Source: Pachyseris speciosa
Taxonomy: Eukaryota > Cnidaria > Anthozoa > Scleractinia > Pachyseridae
Length of the DNA: 64,000 bases
Direction of reading: 5' to 3'
Assembly (NCBI GenBank): GCA_016490735.1
Contig: JAEMWC010000756.1
Coordinates: forward strand, 308,501 to 372,500
The notes below the pieces were generated by a model. The model ran no database searches. It saw only the letters and a program-made list of their open reading frames with translations, and had not been told where the DNA came from. Below are positions 54,686 to 64,000 of this stretch, in pieces. Every line of letters begins with the position of its first letter. The first letter of the stretch is position 1. Both the position numbers and the translations under genes were made by a program.

Positions 54686-55297
54686 GGCCCGGTTCAGACG
54701 CCGTACTTCAGCCGAGCCAAAACCGAATTCAACGACAAATTAAGTTCATGGGAAGTGCGGCGTCTGAATCAATTCGGAACGGCTGATTTAATTTAGATCC
54801 GCTGAGCAATTAATCCCGCCTGGCTCAGCCGGGAGGAACGGCTCAGGCGCGGATCCAGGGGAGGTGAAATGGGTGAATTTACACCCCCCTTTTTTCTGAG
54901 CCCCCCTTCTTTCTTTTTTTTTTTTTTTTCTTATCCCTCAAATATTGAAATAATATTTGATTTCTCTGATTTCTCTGATTGAGGTGGAGAAAATTCACCC
55001 CCATTTCAAAATCCTGGATCCGCGCCTGCGGCTGTAGACCGGTTTTGATTGAGACGCCGTACTTCACAATGAGCCTAATCAAACTGATGCATAAATAATT
55101 TTAATGTATTTTTCATGCTGTTTTTACATGAGAGCAATGCGCAAAGGAGTGTTGCAGAAGAAAAAATGGCGACTTCGCGGGCCAAACTCAACGAAGGTGA
55201 CATGTGTACTTCATGTTTCGGCGTCTGAATCAATTCAGGATTAATCAATTTAGGTCGGCCTATCGTTAAGGCTGGGTTACGGCGTCTGAACCGAGCC
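54686..55297. mobile_element. 612-bp MITE with TAA target duplication, carrying a nested element
   Basis: Terminal inverted repeats GGCCCGGTTCAGACGCCG (left) and GGCTCGGTTCAGACGCCG (right, reverse strand), flanked by TAA at 54683-54685 and 55298-55300. Harbinger-like by target site. Internal copies of GGCGTCTGAATCAATTC repeat. A second palindromic element occupies about 54844-55029. Confidence 0.7.
54844..55029. mobile_element. Nested hairpin element with CAGGCGCGGATCCAGG ends
   Basis: Starts CAGGCGCGGATCCAGG and ends CCTGGATCCGCGCCTG, with inner GGTGAAATGGGTGAATT / AATTCACCCCCATTT extending the inverted repeat around a T-rich centre. It is inserted in the MITE above. Confidence 0.65.
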
Positions 55298-55371
55298 TAA
55301 GGTATAACAGGAAGTGAGTTAAGTGACCCAGAATTCATAAACATATGCTACTTTTAAAAGCACAATCTGTC

Positions 55372-55470
55372 AAAGCCTACGCACCGGTAAGGTGCGCCTT
55401 CCAATCCAGCGGTTCGAGTTTGAAGCCGGTTACGGACAGTCCTTTTTTGAAAAAAATCTCCAATATAAAT
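55372..55470 (+). repeat. Short dispersed repeat, copy 2
   Basis: Second copy of the repeat at 50386-50480 with the same block order. Confidence 0.6.
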
Positions 55471-56978
55471 TAAATAATATGAAGTCTACGCCTCATCGAG
55501 TGAGTTTCTCCATAACTATTCTTGGTTTGCATGTGACGTCAGAAAAAACTAAAATTTATAATTTTAAACTTTTGCCTTCATCAGGAAAAGGACATTTTAT
55601 TATATGTTTTCAGTTCAGTAGCACGCTTTGTTTTGAAAATAGAGAAGTTTGAATTTGGAGTTTTCCACAATGCGTGACATCTGGGTTGTTTGTGAGAGAC
55701 ATGTCACGAACACGAAAATAACGATTCGCGTCGTGTTTTCGAGTTCTGAATGACAAATGAGTTAAGAGAAGTGTCTATAAGAATGCTTTTAAGTTTAGCA
55801 GAGAGAAAAAATGTTTTGAGATAGCCAGACCGAACTCCAGATGTTTCCACTGGATTTCCGGCCGCCATGTTGGTGCCCCTCAGAGGGACTCCAACATGGC
55901 GTCTCCATACTAAACACGTTAATTTTCAGTGAAACCCTTTGCCGAATAACTCGAGTTCAGAATATCACACAACCCTGAAACTTGGACACGTTGTGTATTT
56001 ATTATTTAGTGATTTTATTTTTTATTTGCGTGGTACTTTTGTGACGTGCAAACCAAGAATAACTCATTCATTGCGCAGGCGCAATTCACCAGTTAAAATA
56101 AATAGCTCACTTTTGAACAATCTCGTTCCCAGAGGCTGCGATCCTTTTGGCAAGCGCCAAGGATACGAACCTCTGGTCGAATCCAAAAAAGGACACTTGT
56201 GATTGGCTGGTAAAAACAAAGCAATAAACATGACCGGATCAACCGCCTCTCCGCCTCGGAAGTTGTTTTCGCGAAGTGTCAGGCAATGGCGGAACGAAAG
56301 CTACAGAAATGATCACAAGCAAAGGAAAATTACTGTTGTTGTAATATTGCGGTTAGAAACCACCGCGTTTAAGTTTGTAGAGATAAGGCGAAATTAGATG
56401 GACTTTTAATAACTCTCAAACAGCTTACAGATGTCGATTTACAACATGTACTCCGACCAGTGTTCAAGGTATTTGAGCCGTTCATGTTTAAATAAAACTT
56501 TCCACATCAAAACCAATGATAAAGAAGTTGAAATATCTTGTTGAAGAGTTAGAGTAGGCGAGGCAATGTGCAGATCATGTTCAACGAGAGCGTAAGTTAG
56601 ACGAGGAATGTGGTAGTCGAATTTCGCAACGCCAATTGAAGGAGTGTAGGTAAGTCGATAACGCGATTCGTAACACAACTGAAGCTTTAATTAAACTTGT
56701 ATGACAGTAACAGAACAAGCGAGCTTACAAACAAGAGTCGAACACACGAGGCCCGAGGCCGCGCACGCCTATAACTAACGTACCGCTGTCCGGTACTGGC
56801 GTGACTTCCTTTTCTTCTACCCTCAAACTATGTAAAAAGGTGACGAGTTCCTTGGGTACATGGCGAATATCAAGTTAGAGCCAAATAAGTAACAGTACCT
56901 GATAGAAAACAAGTGATCGAGTTCTTCAAACCAACGGGTTGTATGGTTTGAGTCCATAACTCAGAGTCAAAAGCTTAG
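55471..56978. other. No gene recognised
   Basis: Short frames only. On minus, a purine-rich GGGTAGAAGAAAAGGAAG near 56805-56823 lies about 200 bp past the LTR-element coding end and could be its polypurine tract. The sequence at about 56,630-56,800 could then be 3' LTR, but I found no matching 5' LTR. Confidence 0.35.
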
Positions 56979-56997
56979 AGATAGATAGATAGATAGT
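56979..56997 (+). repeat. (GATA)n microsatellite
   Basis: AGATAGATAGATAGATAG just beyond the end of the LTR element's integrase frame. Confidence 0.8.
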
Positions 56998-57006
56998 GTC
57001 CACAAC

Positions 57007-60000
57007 TCAGTCAGAGTCCATAACAAAGTCATCATATCGTGCGGGACGACGTCGCACGCGTGTGGATCTGCGAGGCGCGGAACAGGTATCAGAGTCATTG
57101 CCTGTGGTGGGGGAGTCTAAAACTGGATCAGGGGGATTGTCTTCGCAGGGCTCGTATTCATCGGCAGGAAGGTGGACATCAGGAACTTCTTGAGTGGCAG
57201 GTGTCGATATTGCACTTGGTATGAGAGGTGGAGATGGAGGGGAAGGTACTGGCTGCACTGGAAGGGCCTCGTCGGATGAGGAGTCAGGATCACTGCTGAC
57301 TGCTGATGGACGGAAGACTGTTACTTCGGATGGGACCCTGTAGCAATCAGATGTCTTTACGCGGTAAGAGGTGCTTCGAAGTTGAGAGCCAACAAACTTT
57401 CTGATGTTGCAGAAAGAGCCGGTTACCTCTACGACTAAATAGCGATCGCGAGCTCTTGTCTTGTTGCGATCGGAGAAAAGGTAGACTAAATCACCGACGA
57501 CGATGCGATTAGCTGGGCGGCGCCTCGCGATGGGGGCCTTTGCCTTCTCGCTGTGGGTGTGGTTGGCGATACGTTGTTCGTTCTGCTTAACGATGATGCT
57601 TTGGTCCTGCAGTGGTATTTGTTGGTTCGAGAATTGATCTCGCTGCGTCCACATCTCTCTAGAGGAAAGGCCATGTGAGCGGATGCGCGCGTTGAGGTTG
57701 GCTGTGGCTACGGCTAGTGTCACAAGGGAGATGGGGCCTCCTAGGGGTTCGTGTCGGAGTAACTCGTTTTCGATCTCTTGGACCGCTCTCTCGGCCACAG
57801 GATTCTTGTTGCGATTCTTGGCGTTTCCGAGCTCTATTGTGATTCTGTGATGCTTTAGTTGTTGATCCTCTGTTAGTGCCTTGAATCCTGGGGCAGGATC
57901 AGTGCGAATGATGGCTGGTGGTCCATCTAGTGGACGCAAATGGATACATAGGCGGATAATGGCGTCACGAAGGGTGTGGTGTCGCTCAGCCTCTAACAGA
58001 GTCGTGGCTGTGAAAGAAGTCACACATTCACGTAGCACGAGGACGAGCTGTCTCGATCGTTTGATAACGTCAGCGGCGAACGAAACGCCAACGGCATCGG
58101 GTGGAAGGGAGGTTGACTGCTACTCGCGTGCGTTCGGGGTCTGACTTAAGGCGGCACACTGGTGGCAAGCTTGAGTCACTTGGTCGATGGCCTTGTCTAT
58201 ATCCAGGGCATAGAGATAGCGCTTTGTGACAACCTTGAGTTGATTACTGGATGGGTGACTAAGCTGGATGTGTAACGCGGCTAAGAGTCCCTCTAGTACC
58301 TGCCGGGGGAACACGATGCATTCACGGGTGGGAGCGAGAGGCTCGTTACGCTTCACAACGAGTAAGCCGTCCTTGGCAATGGTGGCCAAATTGAGGTACC
58401 TTTTAACGTCCCTCATGTTGGTAAGCTTCTTCGAAGGACGTGTTCCCCGTTGAAGATGTGCGCGTGTGCGTCGTAAATCGGGACATTCCGCCTGTGTGGC
58501 CAACCAGGCAGTGCGACTGGTGAACGGGAGATGCTTATTGCCACTGAGTATGTCTTGGACTGACGTGCATCTGATAACAGAATCCTGGGTGAGTCGTGTG
58601 AAGGCGCAGATCAGGCAGGCCTCATCCTCACACGGGGCTGCATTGCGACTGGCGAAATCTGAAGGTAGTATTGCAGAGCCAGATACGTGTCTTACAGAAG
58701 CCTGGTAACGGCTCACGGTGGACAGAAAGGTAGATACACGGGGGCTTGCTGAGAATTCCCCTCTGCAAAGTTTTTCATACGCCTGTACGCAAGGTTTGCT
58801 GTCGGTCAATATGCAGGCCTTATGATGGGACTGTATCAGGTATGGGCTGAAGTGTTTGGTGGCAACGGCGATTGCTAGAGCCTCCACCTCACATGGTAAC
58901 CACGTTAATTGTGAGCCTCGCTGTTTGGCGCTAAAAAAAACCTGCCAGGCGTAACTTGTCATTACGGGTGGAGTACAGGGTGGCACCTATGCCGGGTTTG
59001 CGAAGTGCTCCGTCTGTTACGATCCACAGTTGATCACCCGGGATGGGAAGTGAGATGGTGTGAGCAGTGGAAAGGGCTGCCTGGGCCTTGTGGAATGAAG
59101 CACTGAGGTCGTCTGTCCACTGAATCCTCTCTTTAGATTCACGGCCAGCGACGGTGTCGTCAAGTTTTGCAAGGAGAGTAAAGCATCCTGGCATGACGCG
59201 GGAAAGCACCTTGAAAGCTCCGATGAATGATCTCATTCGGGTAACAGTGTCAGGTTCAGGACAAGAGACAAGAGCGGCGATGCGGTGCGGGCTGAAACTT
59301 AAAGTACCAGAGTTCCAAACCCAGCCTAGTATCGTTGTGGACTGAGGGTTGATGATTGTTTTGGAGGCGGAGAGGCGAAGATCGCACTTGTGCAGCGCCT
59401 GTAGAACTTTCTTCCAGTTGAGTAGGAGTTCACCTGGGGAGTTTCCACCACAATACAGGTCGTCCGCGATTTTGGCTACGATGCCTTCCTTTAATAGGTC
59501 ACCGAGCACTCGGCTCATGAGTTCTTCGAGGGCCTTCTCGGAGCCTGGCATGCCCATGGCAGACCGCGCCTATACTCGTACGCCCCGGAATGGTGTGGCA
59601 ACGCCACAATATTTCATGGAGTTGCGTGAGAGAGGAATCTGGTAGAATGCGCTAGTCAAGTCTGTTGCTATGATGTGTTTCCACTGCGCAATAAGACGCA
59701 ATGTGGAGTCCACATCAGGCATAAGGGATGGCTGGGGCTTGCTGTAGTGCCCAACATCGGCGAATGCGGTGACTAAGCGGTACCCTCCGCTGGGTTTCTT
59801 GATGAGGAAGGACGGGTTTAAGTACTCGACTGGGATGTTGATGTCTTCGGGTCGTTTAAAGACGCCCAATGCTTCGAGCTCGTCAAACTTTTGTTGGAGT
59901 TCCAGTAGTTGGTGGCGGGCATACTGGGGCAGCCTGCCTTTCCGTTGGGGGGGAGGGGGTCCACAGGACCCATGTTAACTCTGGCTTCGAACGGACCTTC

Positions 60001-61714
60001 TGCGCCATTGTAGCCTTTGATGTTTGGGTCAAAGATGTGGTCGTATTCATCCAAGAGTGATGTAAACTTCGCTCTGAAATCGTGAGGGAGTAGGTTGTCT
60101 GGGTCAAGACTCACGTTTGTAGAGTGTTTTGTGCTGGTCTGATGAACGGGTGGCCTGGGTGGTGGCTGTACGTTGTTGCTGTGGGCTTCGGGTGAGTAGA
60201 CGGCATGTACTTGACAGAAGTGTTCATTCCGTTTGAGGAAGTGAGGCTCAGGAGTTCAGTTGGGGATGCGTATTTTTCCCGCGACGCTGGAGACTATGGT
60301 TGGTTATGACCACAGTTGGGAAGCTGTTAGCTTTCTTATGCTGGGGGCATAAGTCCGCGGTTCCAAAGCATACACGGAGTCAGGGGGTGCTTCGCTTGGC
60401 AATTCGACTTCTAGAAACTCTCCAGGCCAGACGGTCATAGACGTGGGCGGAGAGCGTAGCACAATGGCTCGGCGTGCAGCGGAGTTGACTGTTACCGGTT
60501 GCTGGGACCCATAGTTGTGGATAGTTCCGTCACCAAGGGTTATTTGGCACTTGGCAGGACGTACTGCAATATCATTAGACTCCATGAAGGGGGTTCCTGC
60601 CAGGACGTCTACATCAAGATTTTCCACGACAAGGCCTTCGAAGGTAAATGTATGGCCTTCGCGGGTAAAAGGGAAGCGTGCCTCACCGACAACATGCAGA
60701 GGGGATGAGCCATGTGCTTGGTGGACGAATTGGGAACTGGGCGTCACCAGGTAGCCAAGACGTTGGACGACGGTGTGACGAATCATGTTTCCTGTGGCGC
60801 CACTGTCGATGGTTACGCGCACTGGGTGGTGTGCATAGAACATGTCCAAGTATGGTGACTGGCGAGTCTGTATGCGGAAGACATGGGTGCTTAGGCCTGA
60901 TCCGGTGTCGTCAGTGTCACTGACTGATTCATCTACATAGGGTCTGGTGTCAGGTTCAGAGGGATCATCTAGGATGTCGGCGATTTGTCTGGCTTTGGCT
61001 ATGTACTTGCGATCCTGTTCTGGGAGGAAACTACATTCACTCAGGAAGTGGGCGTGATTGGGACGGCCGGCTTGCTTGCAGAGCGGGCAGGACCTGGCTG
61101 GACGGTTGGGTCGTGTGCTCGCCTTGTGTGGAGTTCTGCTGTTAGTAGGTTTATGGTAGTTACTAACAGCGGTGAGCATAATCTTGGCGTCGTCAGCTGT
61201 ACGTATTTCGTCGAGCAAGGAGGTGAGGGCCTGAGATATTTCTGGTTTTATCGAGGCTAGAGTTCGTGATCTTAATACTGTTCCGTATCTTTGTTTTACG
61301 AGCTTGGGTAACTCAGGATGTATCAGTTTAAGCCAGGTCAGGATAATGAAATTTTCCAAAGTGGGAGTGAGTTCCTCGTCTTCGGTGGCCACTTCACCAT
61401 GGTGGGACAGGCTATTGGCACGCAGTAGGGTGTCCTCAACAAAGGCCATTAGTCGTTGGAAGAGGTCTTCTGGGCGCTCGTCAGCTTCTAAATGCAAATT
61501 GGCGAAATCCAGAAAGTGAGCCCCCGTAATCTGCAAGCCAAAATGTGAGCGTATCATGTTCCAAACAGACTGGATAGAGGTCGAATTCTTCACTAAGGTA
61601 TTTCGGGATATTACCGGACAATAATTGGCTATTTGCCCGAGTATGAGTTCCAGGAAATTGACTTTCTTTCGGGCAGCCGAGTTCGGCGTTTGGAGAATGG
61701 TACTGTTTCTCCAT
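57007..61714 (-). mobile_element. Decayed LTR retrotransposon (gag-pro-RT-RNaseH-IN), Ty3/gypsy-like
   Basis: Read on minus from 61714: gag-like segment; zinc-knuckle-like CPLCKQAGRPNHAHFLSEC; aspartic protease VTIDSGATGNM (frame 60304-61593); reverse transcriptase ([16 protein letters not shown], then IADDLYCGG); RNase H ([17 protein letters not shown]); integrase with HHCC finger ([12 protein letters not shown]...CHQCAAL); and a core with AIIRTDPAPGF and NKNPVAERAVQE. Lesions: a 7-G run at 59947-59953 (frameshift), TAG at 59570-59572, an 8-A run at 58933-58940 (frameshift) and a stop at 58120-58122. No LTR pair detected. Inactive. Confidence 0.82.
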
Positions 61715-63465
61715 CGTCGGTGAGGCCGCGCAGGGGCTGGGTCTTAGTCTTCTTTCCCATGTGGTGCTGTCGGCGAGAAATGATTTTTTCCATCTATTTT
61801 TGAGGAGGGTTGCACTTATTAAAGAGAAGGCTTATCATAAGGGAAATTGGGCTAAGTTTAAAACTGGAGCAGCAATGTTTGGTAATGTTAGGAGAATAGT
61901 AAAAAGGAATAAAGTTATAGACAACTATTAAATTACTTTCTCCAGCTATTTTTAATCGTACTGCTGTTTGAGACCTCTGTCATTTTCTATGCAATGTGTC
62001 CGTCAAGGTCAAGTTGTGATAATGGTGCAGCCAAAAACATTTGACTCAGGGTACGAGTACAACACTCTTTTCTCATTCATGATCTGGGTACTGGGCATCA
62101 AACTGAATAAAACATTCTATATTTGGCAATAGGAGCAGTTCCTGTTGGCTCATACTGCTCGCACTCTGCGTTTATTGCAAGGTTACCATATATCAGCGTC
62201 AAAGGAAAATTAAGTGCTTTTGAATCAATCTGTATTTTGATGGACCCAAGATTGCCTCTAATTTGGTGTCTCCTTGATTTTGCCTTGGATGTGCAGCCAA
62301 AAAACAAATCAGGACTTGTTTTATCTGAAAAGGGATCTAAAAGCCCTTACGACTAGACTATGTCTTCCTTCTTCAACGAAGTTACTGTAGCTGTGCAGGC
62401 TAAGCTTGGGATACTGGAAAAGACACTTGTATGTAGAAAGTGTTTTCCATACATGGCCAGAACTAGGGAAGAATATTACCAAAAATTAATACATTTTAAC
62501 ACATAAATGTACAGGATTTTCCAGAATTCTAATAGCCAGGTGTGAGGGTCAGCTATATATTCTATTTTCAGGATTTTCATTTGTTCATAAATAGATGTGT
62601 CACAAAAACTGTGTTGTGGCATAATAAATAGGCAATCCCCTCTCCCCCAGGTCAAGGACAAGAAAGGGGGCCATTTAGAGGTCACATTTAGAGGCCTGAG
62701 AGGTCACATTTATTTTTAGGGAACTCTTTATGGGTGAAAATATATTTCATCTAATATGTATACTTGAAAGATAAATGTATCTTTTATGAAACCATCCAAC
62801 AAACAAGGTGGGGAAGGGGATGGCAAGTTTTGAATAGAAAAGGTCAATGACCATATAGGATACAACCAAAAAATCCATCAATAATAATGAAACTTTATTT
62901 GCACATAAAAATTACACAATGATGAGAAAAGGTACTGAAACACTGTCTCATTGTGAAAGTAAAAATAATACTAAAAATATAATTAAATCAGATAATCTTC
63001 AATTAAATTTGCCGAGTCAGTAGTCTACTTCATTACATCATTAAAAATCTTGTTCTCCAGATAGCAGCTACAGTAAGAACTTCTGGGTGGGCTAACAAAA
63101 ATTGAGGTGGGACTATTGTTGAGGTTAAGCTTTCATCGGCCTTTTTCTAAGCCAACACTGAAACGATGATTCTTGAGAATCCGAACCTATATTATAAGTA
63201 TGCTCTAAGCGGGTAATGTAAAGCTTAATTAAACTTGCAAGTTGTAACTGAGCTTCCTCTAAAAGAATCGATGTATGTGTCCTTAGAAAGAGTCGTGTTA
63301 TACAAAGGAAATCGCTCACAAGTTGGCTTCTACCGCATGTATGTGATTGTTTTCTGATTGTTGGTCGATTACCGTGGTATCGCCCCTGCTGACCGCCCTA
63401 AATTGGTCCTGCTGAGCGTGTTGACATGATCAACAGCCGCCATTTTGTCCTGAAACCTCACGCAG
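61715..63465. other. No gene recognised
   Basis: AT-rich; 62880-62960 resembles the 3' end of a non-LTR element in minus orientation (GAAACTTTATTTGCACATAA). No coding exon identified. Confidence 0.4.
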
Positions 63466-63580
63466 GCGCAATCAAACCGGAACCAGGATTTTCTGGTTCC
63501 GGTTTTGGATTCTTCCAGAGCGTCCGTTGCCCGTTCCGCTGGACAAGGGTAACGTAGGCTCTGGGGACGAGATTGACTTT
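63466..63580. repeat. Dispersed inverted-repeat element fragment
   Basis: GCAATCAAACCGGAACCAG ... CTGGTTCCGG forms a short inverted repeat. The adjoining GTAACGTAGGCTCTGGGGACG segment looks like a repeat end. It interrupts the open frame below. Confidence 0.4.
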
Positions 63581-63774
63581 TGAAATGACCTCCAAAACAA
63601 TCGCACAATCGCTTGCGCAGCCATTTGGTCCAAGTCTATTCCAAAGAGAGCTACTTTGGCAGGGGTAATTTTGAGACCTAACTTCCATGCCGCTGCCCTG
63701 GCTATGACATTGTAATAGTGGGCAAACAGAACAATATTGAACTCACTGTTTGCTCTGGTGCACAAGAGAGACAA
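63581..63774 (-). CDS. Possible coding remnant, unassigned
   Basis: About 65 codons on minus (FAHYYNVIARAAAWKLGLKI, LFGIDLDQMAAQAIVRLFW) have a protein-like composition and end where repeat sequence begins. I do not recognise the family. It could be an exon or a retroelement fragment; equally it may be chance. Confidence 0.2.
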
Positions 63775-64000
63775 ATACTGCGGTTAATTTGTTTTCTCGG
63801 GCTCACTTTGGAGTTTTTTTTTTCCAGCGACTCAAAATAATCCTGAACCAAAAACCCTTCTGAATATGTTTTCGAATAATAAATGAGACGAAATTATTTA
63901 AAAAAGGACTTTTAAACAGCCGCTATACTGGGCAAGCCCTTTAAAAACCTTGACTTGAGAATCGTAAACAGTCTTGAGCCACGCGAAATCAGGTGAACGG

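Noticed and set aside
57039..59645. Several plus-strand frames over the LTR element
   Set aside because: Shadows of the GC-richer minus-strand gag-pol frames.

Overview
This window looks like metazoan nuclear DNA, most likely from an anthozoan cnidarian such as a coral or sea anemone. That is an inference: intron-bearing exons, tRNA-derived SINE-like repeats, MITEs, Penelope, LINE and LTR retroelement remnants, and a Polinton/Maverick (adintovirus-like) element. No host was confirmed by search.

Region 1 (1 to about 16.2 kb) is most of one Polinton/Maverick element. Leftward genes: a second collagen-like fibre running off the left edge, a long collagen-like fibre (split by a frameshift) and an FtsK/HerA-type packaging ATPase. 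Rightward genes: a coiled-coil protein, a penton-like minor capsid protein (frameshifted), a basic protein, the major capsid protein, a pVI/pX-like hydrophobic protein, an adenain-type protease, two copies of a small Cys-rich protein, a phospholipase A2-like protein, a retrovirus-type integrase with chromodomain, a Bro-N/VRR-NUC/zinc-finger protein (frameshifted), a small zinc-finger protein, and a protein-primed type B DNA polymerase that is clearly dead (internal deletion plus frameshifts). The capsid, ATPase, protease, PLA2 and integrase frames are open. The most striking signal is at the PLA2/integrase overlap: a canonical -1 frameshift heptamer (A AAA AAC) in the correct phase, a 7-nt spacer, a perfect 10-bp stem (extendable to 14), and an integrase frame with no ATG before its first catalytic Asp. 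This predicts a PLA2-integrase fusion made by programmed frameshifting. Most virion genes also share a TCTA...TATATG start-proximal motif.

Region 2 (about 16.2 to 30 kb) is repeat-rich intergenic DNA: tRNA-like SINE/MITE inverted repeats, a 696-bp MITE with TAA target duplications, GACTTCA heptamer minisatellites, LINE tails, a decayed integrase-like transposon gene, and two exons of a discoidin (F5/8 type C) domain gene.

Region 3 (30 to 54.2 kb) holds a small family of two-exon genes for short secreted peptides: three apparently intact paralogues (two on minus, one on plus) and a gutted fourth copy. They share a TATA box, 5' UTR, signal peptide and a nearly invariant second exon. Between them lie a palindromic array of 298-bp tRNA-like units, SINEs, heptamer minisatellites, a Ty3/gypsy integrase relic, a foldback palindrome, an L1/Tx1-like LINE with a 14-bp target duplication, and a Penelope-like relic.

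Region 4 (54.2 to 64 kb) has a 612-bp MITE with another hairpin element nested in it, a decayed LTR retrotransposon gag-pro-RT-RNaseH-integrase on minus (57.0 to 61.7 kb), and sequence with no recognisable gene.
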